64,000 nucleotides of DNA from Escallonia rubra (Eukaryota > Streptophyta > Magnoliopsida > Escalloniales > Escalloniaceae). The position numbers and the translations under genes are program-made. The notes under the pieces were generated by a model. It did not search any database and had not been told where the DNA came from. It worked only from the letters and a program-made list of their open reading frames with translations. Positions 23,247 to 34,730 of this stretch are shown piece after piece (the stretch's first letter is position 1; every line of letters begins with the position of its first letter). The stretch lies in assembly GCA_033065855.1 (NCBI GenBank), contig JAVXUO010002092.1, positions 146,629-210,628 on the forward strand. The letters are read 5' to 3'.

Positions 23247-23640
23247 TGGGGTTCGTTTGACCAAAAAAAATTTTGATTTTCAGTTTTTAAAGAGCAGTTT
23301 AATTTTTTTTTTTACAAAAACAAATCGGTGTTTGATAACCCATATTTTTTTTTTGAGTTTTTTTTTGTGTTTGATAACCCTTTTTTTTTTGTTGGTTTGC
23401 GGCGGTGGTGGTGGTGATGGTGGTGGCCGGAGGTGGCTGCCGGCGGTGGGAGGGTGGTGGTGGTGGTGGTGGTCTAAAAAAAAACCAGTTTTTAGAGTTT
23501 TTTTTTTTACTCTTCAGTTTAAAAACTGGTTTTTTAAATTGGAGAAGGAAAAAAAAAATGGTTACCAAACGCACTTTTTTTTTCCAATTTTCAAAATTGA
23601 AAAAAAAAAAGAAGAAAAAAAACCCGCGTCAAACGTGGCC
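23247..23640 (-). mobile_element. Short TIR element with GC-rich triplet core, copy 1
   Basis: The left end GTGGGGTTCGTTTGACC and the right end, reverse-complemented as GGCCACGTTTGACG, form inverted termini. The arms are T- and A-rich with repeated GTGTTTGATAACCC blocks. The centre is a GGTGG-rich stretch (23401-23475). Similar elements in the opposite orientation lie at 27836 and 58850. The long frames here come from composition only. Confidence 0.6.
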
Positions 23641-24308
23641 TTAAGTGTAAGTTTCTATTAGTTATTCCAAGATCATATTCATAGAGAAATATTTTAATTT
23701 CATGTGACACTTTATGCTTGTAAAATGTGTAATACTATTAGTTTGTTATAAAAGTGTTTTTAGCCGCAATGAGTGTGTCAATAATACTATTCAAACTAAA
23801 TTAACATCCACTTTTTTTATGCGCTCAATTGGACTTAGTGGCATGCCAACAACTCCCCTTCTCCTTCTTCGACCCACGTTGTATATGGTAACTCTTTTTA
23901 TTCTTTGATAATATCATATACAATATGTCTTTTAATGGATACGGTATACAAATTGAGGTTATGGACTTTGTGAGGTGACTCGATTAACCCTGCATCTATC
24001 TTAAATTTTCATTTCTCTCACTCTGCCACGGGTTTTCCTCTTGTTTCATTTCTTTATCTTTCGTTTCATTTCTTCATCTCGTCTTCATTTTTGCTATAAT
24101 TATCTACTGTTATCGCGGTCACTACTGCACCATCAACCACCTCATTCTTATGTAAACAACCACAACCAAGTGGGCAAAAACAGATCATAACGTAACATGC
24201 ACACGCACATATACGTATGAATCTATAAAAACACAAACATTACATATTCACATGCACACGCTCACGCTCACTTGACTCACACATAACTCGTGTGTGTGTG
24301 TGTGTTTT

Positions 24309-24339
<31 letters not shown>

Positions 24340-24539
24340 GTACACATCGGCGTATGTGTGTGTGTGAATGTGTGTTTGAATATTCATGTGAGTGATTGCA
24401 TATTTACACGAGTATCCGCATGCGGATATGTGCGCGTGATTATGGGTGTAAGAGGGTTAACAGAAGGATATATACATGAGCTCATTTTGGATTGCTTACG
24501 GTGGTTTTGGTGTTTAGTCGATTTGTGCGTGTGTTTGCA
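23641..24539. other. Intergenic, with homopolymer and GT repeats
   Basis: No gene seen. A GT microsatellite leads into a T-run and a 22-base G-run (24319-24340), then further TGTGTG sequence. Runs of ACACGC and CACATG words precede it. Confidence 0.5.
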
Positions 24540-25224
24540 CAGTGGCGGAACTATTGAAGGGCCGGGGGGACCATGGCACCCCCCTCTTTATTTTACCAAT
24601 ATAATCTTAAAACTAAAAATAATTTATTTTACCAACATAATATTTATTTAAAGTAGTAAAAAGTTATAAATTCCTAGTATATATTTTGAGATTTGAACAC
24701 TTTCAATTTATTTTGTCTTTGAAGGTTAAAATTTTGTTATTAACAAGTGCCACTAAAAGCCATTTGAAGTTTGAGAATTTAAGTTTTGAGTAAATTTCCT
24801 ATATGTTGTTATTTTAATTATAATTCACAGGAAAATTATGTTAGTCTATTTGTCTTGTGTAGACAAACTCAAAGTTTTACTAATACTTTTTTCGCTACTC
24901 AATCTCAAATATATATTTTTTCATACACGTGCAACTGAAATATTTAATTAAATTATTTCTAAACTATTATGTAAAGATTAAAACGTATAAATGCACGCAA
25001 ATGATATAACCTCCATATAAATGTGATGATATTACTTTAATGCACATAGACATATAACGCCTTTGGTTCATCGTGCAATTGAAGAATAGAAGTACTTCAA
25101 ATTTACTTAATGTCGCTTCCTGCACCAAAATTGGTCTAATAAATCAATTTTATAACACTAGTGGCTAAAATTTATACATGCAACTTTTGGCTCCCCTCGA
25201 TATAACATCCTGGATCTGCCCCTG
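24540..25224. mobile_element. hAT non-autonomous element with 8-bp target duplication
   Basis: The left end CAGTGGCGGAACTA and the right end, reverse-complemented CAGGGGCAGATCC, form hAT-type inverted termini beginning CAG. The element is flanked on both sides by the identical 8 bases TGTTTGCA (24532-24539 and 25225-25232). An 8-base duplication is the hallmark of hAT transposition. The 685-bp interior is AT-rich with no transposase frame, so it must have been moved by an enzyme made elsewhere. Confidence 0.85.
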
Positions 25225-25232
25225 TGTTTGCA

Positions 25233-25984
25233 TATGTGCATGCCAGCGTGTAGATAGGTAACGGTGTGTGTGTAGGCACGCAAATTGGTGGTGGTGGTGC
25301 AGTTACGGCAGTGTCGTGGTTATGGTTGGTGGTGTTGGGGCAGTGTCGTGGTTTCTATTAGACGACCTCGATATTTGATTTCCATGCCTGGTTATTCGAC
25401 GGTGTGCAAGTCTATTTTTTAGATGCCAAAATTCAATTTCACGTTGTAACATGCGATACAGTGCATGGGTTGGAAATGAAAGTGAGGTAATTACATTCAG
25501 TTCGAAGGGGCTACTACTGGAAGAGAAAAAAGGCTTGTGGTTTGTAGTGTTAGGTGGTGTCGTGATGGTGGCATGGCGGTGGTGGTGAAGGGGGAAGACC
25601 GGGGAGGGAAGGTTCTATTAGAAAGAAAAAAATAAAAGGAAGGTGGAGGGTGACACGTGAAAGGAAGATTTATAACAAACGAAGGATTAAATGAGTCACT
25701 TTGCAATATCTATTACCTTCATTTGTATATATTTTGGTGAAATGACGTTTTTGATATGGTTCTCTTCCATCTCTTGTTCTATCTCGTTCTTTCGATACTT
25801 AATGGACACACATAAAATTACCCAAAATCTTATGAAGTTTAGGAACATTATCCTTTGATTCTATCACGAAATACAAAGTGCTTTTAGACCACATGACTTT
25901 TTGCCATTTATATACTCACACCCATAACTTGTTCATGTCTTAACCCTCCATGTATTAAGTTAGAATTCCATGTATCTCTTAACG
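25233..25984. other. Intergenic, GGTGG-rich then AT-rich
   Basis: GGTGGTGGTG-type triplets at about 25287-25345 and 25560-25590 recall the cores of the local TIR elements, but I could not find matching ends. No gene seen. Confidence 0.4.
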
Positions 25985-26433
25985 TCAACACTCTCACAGC
26001 AGGACTTGGTATCGTATGTTTTGATGCTGATATGAACACTTGTGACACAGCAAGCTTCTCTTTCCCTTCAATTGATGTATTCTCAACTTATGGAAGGGGA
26101 CTTTTACTAGCGGCTACTTGGGTTCTTGAACAACAAATAAAACATATACTTGTACTAACTGATTCGAAATTTCTTCTTTCACAGCTATCTGAAGCCACTG
26201 ACATCCTGGATATAGTGACACCTTTCATGTACGACTTTTGCTATATCTTATCGGATTTTCACTCATTTTGTATAAATAGACTGACATCTAGACTACGAAG
26301 GAAGCTCGCTCACTATCTACTTCTGCATGCCAGACACAAACGCAGGATCATCATGACTGACTCAGTGAAAACCTTTTGGCATCTTAGTCATTACTTACTA
26401 CCTGTCTTTTGTATGGGCATTTGTATATACTAG
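25985..26433 (+). mobile_element. LINE RNase H fragment
   Basis: One open stretch encodes an RNase H-like region of plant LINEs: GLGIVCFDADMN, then YGRGLLLAATWVLEQQI, then LVLTDSKFLLSQL, and a tail DILDIVTPFMYDFC close to that of the LINE at the left edge (DVLDTVTPIMYDFC). The reverse transcriptase and the poly(A) tail are absent. It is a truncated copy, cut on the right by an AT-rich unit starting at about 26431. Confidence 0.75.
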
Positions 26434-27284
26434 TATAAAGTACGTGCATTGCACGTAAATATAGTCGAGAGTAATGTTTGAGATGATATTATTATCTTTT
26501 TTGGAATCAACATAATATAATTTAATTATGTTCTTATTACTTTTGTAACTTATTTTAGAAGAAATGTATATTTTATGTTTGCAATTGTAATCAGTTCAAT
26601 ATTTGAAAATATTCTTTATAGGCTTCTGGATTGAAAAGATGTTTGATGGTACTACTAAAAATAAAGCAAATGGAGAAATTAAAATAGTGAATTTACGTCT
26701 TTATTTTTGTAATCTGTTAAATTGGCTTATGGTTAAGATTTGTAATTTTTAAGATCAGGTGCTTTGCATTTCATCAATAAGAAATGCAAAACATCCAATC
26801 TTCAACAGCAATAATCGAACAAATTTTCAGTTCAAATTGGCATCATATTTAAGATTTTTTTTTTGGGCATATTTAACCATTTTTCTTATTTTTTCAGTGT
26901 TTGTTTTTCAAACAATTTTATGTTTCTTAATTTATTTTTCACGTATTTCAGTTCTTTATTCAATTGGTTAATTGTTTGCTAACCTAAAAAATGGAAGAAA
27001 AAAATCACAGTTCTCAGTTCAATATCTAATGTTTATTTCATTTTAACCAACTTAAAAATAGAATAATAAAGGAATTTATTTGTTATGTTTTTCTTTCTCA
27101 TCACACTTTTTATTTTCCAATGATAGAATAGATTCATTACACAATATTTTTTTAATTTCATCAAAATTTAAAAGGAAATAATAAAAGAAGGGTAAGAATG
27201 TATTTGACAAAATTAACGGAGGACATAATCGTCCAAAAATAATTTATAACATTCATACTTTTATAGACTGTGTGTGTGTGTGTG

Positions 27285-27316
<32 letters not shown>

Positions 27317-27700
27317 TACATATACCACACACACACACAAAAATATATTTTTCGCAAACACACATTTTATTTTCCAATGTGTAAGTGTAGGTTTAGATGA
27401 AATTTATGATATAGTATTCCTTAAACGCATTACAAAAAAATTAATTAGGAAATGGTAGGGTTGTCATTGGAATAATTAATGGAGGGTAAAACTGAAAATG
27501 ATTACAAAATTAATAATTAATTATAGTAATTATGAAAGGGTAGGATAATAATTGAGTAGTATTTATGAAAGATTTGGATAATAATGGAGTAGTATTTATG
27601 AAATGATAGGATTATTATTAGAGTGATTAACGAAGGACAAAAATGAAATAAAATGATTTACAAGATTCATACTTTTATAGGTAGTATAGATATAGATATA
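26431..27700. mobile_element. AT-rich repeat unit, possible TIR element
   Basis: It begins TATACTAGTATAAAGTACGT, followed by GCATTGCACG, a motif common at the ends of plant repeats. It ends near CATACTTTTATAGGTAGTAT, whose reverse complement starts ATACTACCTATAAAAG, similar to the left end. CATTCATACTTTTATAG also occurs internally at about 27250. The inside is about 75% AT or more, with no coding signal. Class uncertain. Confidence 0.4.
27271..27340. repeat. GT/AT/AC compound microsatellite
   Basis: A TG run, then a TA run, then a long CA run form a self-complementary block that could extrude a hairpin. It produces chance open frames on both strands. Confidence 0.9.
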
Positions 27701-27835
27701 GATGTATGCTGCATGTCCTATTTTGGCGTACTTCATGACTAGGAGACACTAATTTTCGTCTGTAAACGATTTCCTTAAATTTATATTAATGTCACTTTCT
27801 TATTAAAAAAAAAGGAATGATGATTCAAGTTTTAA

Positions 27836-28283
27836 GGGTCTGTTTGAAAACTGGTTGGTTTCTAGTTTTTTCTCCAGTTTTGTAAATTGGAAGGAAAAAA
27901 AGCGCGTTTGACACACAATTTTCATTTTTTTTTCCTTCCAATTTTGAAATTCAGTTTTTAAAATAGGGCTGTTTTTTGAAAACTCCCATTTTAGAGTTTT
28001 GGTTTTTATTTTGAGACTACCACCCTCCCCACCCCCACCGCCACATCCATTGTCTACCGTCACCGGCCCCCTCCACCCATCGCCGGCCGACCACTGCCAC
28101 CGTAATCACCACCAAAGAAAAAACTCAAAATAAAAACTGGGTAATCAAACACTCAAAAGAAAAATATAAAAATAAAAATTGGGTAATCAAACACCCATTT
28201 GTTTTTTGTAAACAAAAAAACTAAACTGGTTTTTGTTTTTGTTTTTTTTTTAAAAAAAACTGTAAGTGATTTCAAACGCTACC
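27836..28283 (+). mobile_element. Short TIR element with GC-rich triplet core, copy 2
   Basis: The left end is GGGTCTGTTTGAAAACTGG. The right end, reverse-complemented, is GGTAGCGTTTGAAATCAC. The inside has the blocks AGTTTTGTAAATTGGA and TTTTGAAATTCAGTTTTTAA, then a CCACC and CCGCC core (28018-28110), then two tandem units of AAAACTGGGTAATCAAACAC type. Closely matches the copy at 58850 along its whole length. Confidence 0.7.
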
Positions 28284-29035
28284 TTAGTCTCAAAAGATGA
28301 ATTGGCTCGTTATGGACCATATATGTGTTGTCAGTTCTTTTACTATCCTTACTCATTATTGTTTAAAAAGTGGTACTACCACGTCACTAGAGGCTCAAAT
28401 TTGGCAAATATGGTCTGAACTAGAGAACACCTAGAAACAATACTTTGTCTATCGACGGTTAAGTATTGTCGTAACTGAAGAGCGTAAAAAACCTCCGATG
28501 TGAAGCAAAATGTAACCCGAAATTGCATCTCCCAATGGAAAGAGCTCGGGGTGTTAACTGCGCGTCTCTAAAAAAATAAACTAATAACCACAGTTGCATG
28601 ATTGACTTAGTAAAAGAACCGATCACATTGGTAGCAAAAACAAGTGTGAACAAGGCAATTGTCACTGCTTATGAACCCGAATTTAGGCAATCTAACCATG
28701 ACCAGGATGATGTTTGGTGAAACTAAGTGGAAGTCCAAACTCGTCGATGTTGAAGAATTACTCATCCCCAATATACCAATACAAGAATTTACATTACTGC
28801 TACGCTTCTCAACCTCAATAGAAAATAACATTTTTTTCTCCACATTACTAACCTTATTCCACCTATAAAATCACATAACAATGTTGACATTGATATTCAC
28901 ATTATATTACTAACTACTTACATTTTGCATCTATTCGAAACTAATGAGCCAAAAAATGAATAGTCTTAAAGGGACATTAATGTCACTTTCATATATAATG
29001 TATAGGCAATCTTAATAAAACACGTTTCTCGGTGC
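28284..29035. other. Intergenic, nothing recognised
   Basis: Short open frames only; no family signatures, repeats or RNA genes that I can support. Confidence 0.4.
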
Positions 29036-30240
29036 AAAGTGAGAGCCTCTGTGAGAGGCGAAAACAAAACTGCACCTTCTCCTCCAAAAACCTCTCTCTC
29101 CTCTTCTCGATTCCGTCACCATCGCCGATTTTCCCGACAAGTGGTGATGTGGTAGTTTAGTTATTTCTTTACTTAGGGCTTGTGTGGATCTGGAAGCTTG
29201 CGATCAGCTGGACACTCCGTCGCCGACGGTTGCTCGTTCAAGACTTTTCGGCGCCAACATTTGGTTAGGGTGTTGATGTGGGGTTACAACTGCCGAGTTC
29301 ATGTGCAGTTTCCATGATTGCCTTGTGGTGGGTTTGGGTGTAGGTTGAATTGGCCGATGGGGTTTGTCGATGTCGTGATGCCGCGGGTTGGAGAAGAAAG
29401 AGAAGTTTAGATCTAGGTTTTTTCCGGCTAGGGTTTATTTCCCCCTAGTTAATCCCCCTTCCCCCTAGGTCTAGAAAGGTTTGTTTTGGTTGTTTTTGGA
29501 TGGTGGTGTGGTTTATGCGATGTTCCGGTGGTAAGGGGTAGCTTCGATCGCTGATCCGGTGGTAAGAGGTGTTGGTTGTTCTGAGTTTTTAGTTGCTTTT
29601 CCGATTGATTCTGTTTGTGCGAGGCTCGGGTTGCCATTGGTGAGAGCTGGCGTCTGTAGGTTTTCAATCGGAATTGTTGAGCCATGGTGATTGGCGGTGG
29701 TTGTGAGGACTACCGAAGTTGGGTTTTCGGCGAATTCAATGGGTTTGAGGGGTGTTCTTTTTGGCTTTGTTGTGGTGCTTCGGATCGACAGCATAAAGAT
29801 GGTCAGAGCTGTTGGGTTTCCCGACGCCGGAATAGTTCACGGCAAATGAGGACACATAGCAGCGATGGAGACACGTGTCTAGTGATTGAGCGGGGCACGC
29901 CGATTGATGCAGGGCACGTGCCCTGACTCTGGGCTGGTGGTTGGCAGATGGCTAGTGTCTTTTAATTGGCTTGTTTAGTTATCATTTATCTAGTTTTTTT
30001 GTTAGTATTTATCTCGTTTTAGCCATTTGTTATTTAGTGGTTAGTTATTTTAGTTATTTGTTTTTTAGTGGTTAGTTGTTTTGCCTATCTATTAAAAAAT
30101 AAAAATAGCCTGTTGTGATTGTTTATGTTTTATTTTATTGCACTTCCTATCGAATGTGGTTGTCATCCGTTTGTCTTTTGGGCATGTTTAGTATCTCTCT
30201 CCGTTCTCTTGGTATATATTTCTACTCTTCAATAAAAAAA
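29036..30240 (+). mobile_element. Probable retroposed unit (LINE-type ends, no core)
   Basis: The left flank ACACGTTTCTCGG resembles ACACATTTTTCTG just past the right end, so an old target duplication is plausible. The unit begins with a CT-rich leader (CCTCTCTCTCCTCTTCTC at about 29090) such as plant LINE 5' UTRs have. It ends with TCTACTCTTCAATAAAAAAA, an AATAAA signal running into an A-run. The middle is G-rich and shows no reverse transcriptase. It may be an internally deleted LINE or a retroposed transcript. Confidence 0.4.
29910..29925. repeat. 16-bp palindrome with a CACGTG core
   Basis: CAGGGCACGTGCCCTG is perfectly self-complementary and contains a G-box (CACGTG). It lies inside the probable retroposed unit, so a regulatory role for a neighbouring gene is speculative. 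Confidence 0.6.
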
Positions 30241-30552
30241 AACACATTTTTCTGAAAGTGTTAAAAATCAAAAAAAGCAAAATGATATTTCTGGTTTTAA
30301 ACATTTTTTTTGTTTGTTTTGGAGCGGGTTGTTTTAAAAAGTTATTTATTGCTAAAAACTCCACAAACATAATTTAAATTGTTTAAAAAAAGTTTGACTA
30401 CATACACATCCATTTAATCAATGGGACACCTGGTTACTGGGAAAGCCCATCAAATGCCCAAATATTGTAACCCTAATCGCAGGCCCACGATCACACTGTT
30501 TACTACGAGGCCTATAGGGGAGGCAGGCGGGCAGGCACAAACTTAACCGGAA
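30241..30552. other. PPR gene 5' flank
   Basis: AT-rich to about 30420, then a more GC-balanced stretch that should hold the leader. Without a clear TATA box the promoter is not resolved. Confidence 0.4.
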
Positions 30553-33177
30553 ATGTTGCTCCGTCGACTGCGCACATCCCTCGCCGCCGTGCGGCACTTC
30601 TCCGCCGAAGCCACCACCGCTGCGGTGGCGGAAGTCGAGAAGCCGATCAATTTGACCAGCTCCTCCGCCAAGACCAGCGGCGGCAGAGACACGCTGGCCA
30701 GGAGGCTTCTGAGCCTGGTGTACAACAAGCGCAGCGCCGTCATCGCCATACAGAAGTGGAGGGAAGAAGGGCACACTGTCCGCAAATACGAGCTCAATCG
30801 CATTGTTAGGGAGCTCCGCAAAGCAAAACGCTACAAACACGCACTCGAGGTTCATATTTCTCCCAGCCTCTTTCTGTATTACACTATTACTCCGTTCAAC
30901 AATTTTTTTGTCAAAAAATTGACTTTTTGCCAACTTCTAAACATTGAGTTGAACTCAAATAGTAGTTACTAATCTAACAAGTACTTGAAGGAGGTATCGG
31001 TTTTTGTAGTGTTGTTCGAATACGTTGGTGCAGGGATTTAGATTTTAGGGCACAATAGTATGTATGAAAAGATTGGGGTAGACAAAGGAAAATGAGAGAA
31101 ATGGCTTTTGCCAGCTCCTTTGGCTGGTAGAATTGAGTTTGACATTGGAATGATAAGATTCAAAGAAGTGCGGGGTATGGCCCAGAAAGCCTTGTGCAGT
31201 TGGCCTTGGCCTCCCTTTTTTCAGAATTTGAGTCTGGAATCTGTTTGCAGGTGTACCAAGTGGTATTTGTAGTTGTACTATTGGGATATATGAGTTGTTA
31301 GCCAGTACTGGCTAGTACTACTTATAAGTTAATTTATTCACTCTTTGTTTCAGCTGTAACTGTACTTGAATTGTTGCATCCGCTGTTCCAAAAACCAGGT
31401 CTCTATAGTTTTGTATCTGCTTCTAGCACCTGGTTTAGAGCGATCTGCCATGTTGTCATGTCTACCATACAAGATCCTTTGCTTGCTTCTTTTGAGGAAC
31501 TTTTTTCCAGCTTTTGCTTAGAGTTACATACTAGTTATCTGATCTGGAAACTCCTGCAGAAGGTTTATCTGACATACGCCATATCTAGGGTTCGCTTGGC
31601 AAATTACTTTAGCGGGTTGCCACTATTTTGCATACAATAGACTTGCAATACAATAGAGTTTTTGTTTGGCTATCATATGTTATGGACTCGTACTTTGAAT
31701 AGGAATAAAAGCTTATAAAGATGTGAACGATGGAGAGTCTGCCTTTACTAAATATTACCTGGAGTTGCAATACAATTGAGTTTTTGCTTGGCTATCTTAT
31801 TTATGGACTCGTACTTTGAATAGGAATCAAAGCTTATAAGGATGTGAACGATGGAGTGAGTCTGCCTTAACTATATATTACCTGGTAATCTACCCTCTAA
31901 AATAATTGTGCATGCAGATATGTGAGTGGATGACAAAGCAAGGAGATATCAAGCTGCTGGACGGAGATTATGCTGTCCATTTGGATTTGATTGCTAAAGT
32001 TCGTGGCATGAAAAGTGCAGAAAAGTTTTTCGAAGATCTTCCTGATCGAATGAAAGGCCAGCCCACCTGTACTGCCCTTCTGCACACCTATGTCCAGAAC
32101 AAGGCATCTTCTGAGGCAGAGGCTCTGATGGAAAAAATGTCAGTTTGTGGTCACTTGAGGTATCCACTTCCTTACAACCACATGTTGTCCCTATACATTT
32201 CACAAGGGCAACTAGAGAAGGTCCCGCAAATGATTAAAGAGTTGAAGAAAAATACTTCACCAGATATTGTCACTTACAACCTGTGGTTAACAGTATGTGC
32301 ATCACAGAATGAAACTGAAATTGCAGAGAAAGTCTTCCTTGAGCTAAAGAAGGCAAAAGTAGACCCCGATTGGGTGACATATAGCACATTAACGAGCATG
32401 TACATAAAAAATTCACTCCTCGAAAAAGCAGCCTCCACTTTGAAGGAAATGGAGAAGAAGGTTTCTCAAAGTGTTCGAGTTGCTTATGCCTCCATTATTA
32501 CTTTGCATACAAGCCTGGGTAATGCAAACGATGTTCGTCGAATGTGGAAGAAGATGAAGTCAACCTTCCGCAAAATGAATGATGCTGAGTATACCTGTAT
32601 GATATCGTCACTACTGAAACTCGAGGAGTTTGAAGAAGCAGAGACTCTCTATAATGAATGGGAATCAGTGTCACCTACTCGTGACTCCAGGGTTCCAAAT
32701 CTACTTCTTGCAGCTTACATTAATAAAAATCAGATGGAAATGGCTGATAAATTTTACAACCGAATCGTGCAAAAAGGATTTTCTCCTAGTTACACCACTT
32801 GGGAGCTTCTTACCTGGGGTTATTTGAAAAGGGTTCAGATTGACAAAGTTCTCGATTGTTTCAAGAAAGCCGTTGGTAGTGTGAAAAAATGGGATCCTAA
32901 TGAAAATATCATTAGAGAAGTGTTTAGGATCCTTCAAGAGCACGGCAATGTTGAGGGCGCGGAGCAATTGCTAATCACTCTTCGGCGTGCTGGTCATGTG
33001 AATACAGAGATATATAATTCACTTCTACGGACTTACGCAAGAGCTGGTAAAATGCCACTTATAGTTGCAGAGCGGATGAACAAGGACAAGCTACAAATGA
33101 ATGAAGAAACTCGTGAGCTTATTAAGTTAACTAGCAAAATGTGTGTGAGTGAAGTCTTGAGCTGCCCTTCAACATAA
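30553..33177 (+). CDS. P-class PPR protein, mitochondrial type (At4g02820-like)
   Basis: Two exons, 30553-30849 and 31918-33177, join in phase 0 between ALE and ICEW to give 518 residues. The N-terminus (MLLRRLRTSLAAVRHFSAEA) is rich in arginine and alanine without acids, as in a mitochondrial presequence. RDTLARRLLSLVYNKRS and VRKYELNRIVRELRK follow, a conserved pre-repeat region of this subfamily. Degenerate 35-residue PPR helices then run to the end, for example SPDIVTYNLWLTVCA, DPDWVTYSTLTSMYIK and NTEIYNSLLRTYARAG. No E, E+ or DYW editing domain is present. From memory the whole protein aligns with Arabidopsis At4g02820. PPR proteins bind organelle RNA; the target here is unknown. The 1068-base intron holds a tandem duplication. 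Confidence 0.93.
31645..31885. repeat. Tandem duplication, 122-bp period, in the PPR intron
   Basis: Two units start at 31645 and 31767. Shared blocks include ATGGACTCGTACTTTGAATA, GATGTGAACGATGGAG and TATTACCTGG. High identity suggests a recent event. The second unit ends about 30 bases before the 3' splice site. Confidence 0.9.
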
Positions 33178-33687
33178 AAAGCATATATGGTTTTTGTTGA
33201 GATAAAGGGTTCATACAATGTTGTTTTGGTAGAGTTGGAATATTATTTGAGTTTTTTTTTTTATTTTAGTACAGAGAGATTTACTGACTTTGCTTTTTCT
33301 GCATCAAGCATGCGTAAACATCATTTTCTATATGCAAAACTGGGGCACATTGCCCTAATGCTTGGCAGTAATTGATGTGTTCACCTCGCGTCTATAAGGA
33401 GGGGAATGAGAAAGGCACGGCTCGAATAAACGTGCGTCGAAGGGAATTGTCATCATCGTGCCATCCCTTTCCTTGAACAATTGCACTTTATACCATTTTA
33501 CCACTTAGAGTTGAACTTTTGTTCGTCTTTACTAGCATGGGCACATAGGGCTGATGATGAGTTTGACTTCTTTTAGCTGCGTTACTACTTGCTGTCTTTT
33601 AGGTTTTAAGTGAAACATCATGGACTTGCCAATGGAGTTTACTTCAGGATGGACCTAGATTTTGGGGTTTCTGGTCTGTAGGTGAGT
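33178..33687. other. 3' flank of the PPR gene
   Basis: Probably 3' UTR and spacer. No other gene seen. Confidence 0.4.
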
Positions 33688-34566
33688 GGGGATGTCAATT
33701 AGATCTGTACCCGGCGGATATCCGCTCCACCCCGCTCCTATAGGAGCAGATTTTTTTGACTATGACCGGGTCATGGGGCCGGTTTGGTTTTTTTTGTTTT
33801 CATAACCCGCAGCGGGTATGGTTTTAAGAGTATCTGCCCCGCGACCCCGATCCGATCTGACCCGCTACATATTAAATATCTAGTCAAGATCTAATCTCAA
33901 CTGTTCATCTCTCCTTATATATAACATTTTAACATGAAACCCTAGCCCTTTCATCTTCTCCCTATTTTCTCTTTTTCTCCATAAACCGCCGCACCTCCAT
34001 CCATGGCGACTGTAATCTCTCTCTCTTTCCCCGTGTGTTATTTACCTAGAGATCCATTGTTGTGCTTCAATACCAAGCTTAGAACAAAGGCTGTAGATCT
34101 TATACCCTGAGTAGGTCTCTGCCGAGAACTCAAACCAAAGGCTTAAAATCTTACGATTGAAGCGGCGTTTTTCATCTTCATCCAAGAAAAGGACCAAAAC
34201 CCTAGAATTACCTAGATATATATTAGAATAATAAATGATTTTGGAGTGATTGACATGGAGGCAACGACGATGCAGTGGTAGCAGGGGCGGTGGTGCTACT
34301 GTATTGCGTGTTGAGCCGAAGGCTCTCGTCAGGCAGAGGCTGCGAAAGGCGAAATTGACGACGACGACAATTGCAGTGATTTACAATGGCGTGTGCGGAT
34401 CAGATCGGGGTCAGATAACCAGAAAGCCCATCAGATCGGGGATGGTATCATCATCTATAACCCGATGGCGGGGCGGGGCGGGGCGGGGCAGAGTCACTTG
34501 TTTGGTGTGGCGGGGCGGGTGCGGATTTTATGAAACACGCATCCGACCCGCCCCATTGCCATCCCT
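33688..34566. mobile_element. TIR element with GC-rich ends
   Basis: The left end GGGGATGTCAATTAGATCTG, followed by TACCCGGCGGAT, pairs with the right end, whose reverse complement is AGGGATGGCAATGGGGCGGG followed by TCGGAT. Both ends use CCCGC and GGCGG words, and a GGGGC run lies at 34468-34489. GGGATGGCAAT termini are common in plant repeats. No transposase frame is visible. The open frame at 34250-34684 is compositional. No target duplication was resolved. Confidence 0.55.
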
Positions 34567-34730
34567 AGAAGTGCCTAATGCTGCTGCCGAAACAAACGCG
34601 GTTTTAGCTCCTCTCTGCCTCGAGGTAAATGGAGGGCTCGTCGACTATCTTTCAAATGTCCAGGATGCAAGACAAGCACGATAGAAAAGATGGGACGGCA
34701 CTAAAGTCTCTTAGATGTCATATCGAAGAG

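Noticed and set aside
23257-23661. Frames with glycine and tryptophan runs
   Set aside because: GGTGG core and T-runs of a TIR element read in phase.
30418-30933. 171-codon minus-strand frame over PPR exon 1
   Set aside because: Shadow of the GC-rich PPR first exon; the plus strand is clearly the coding one.
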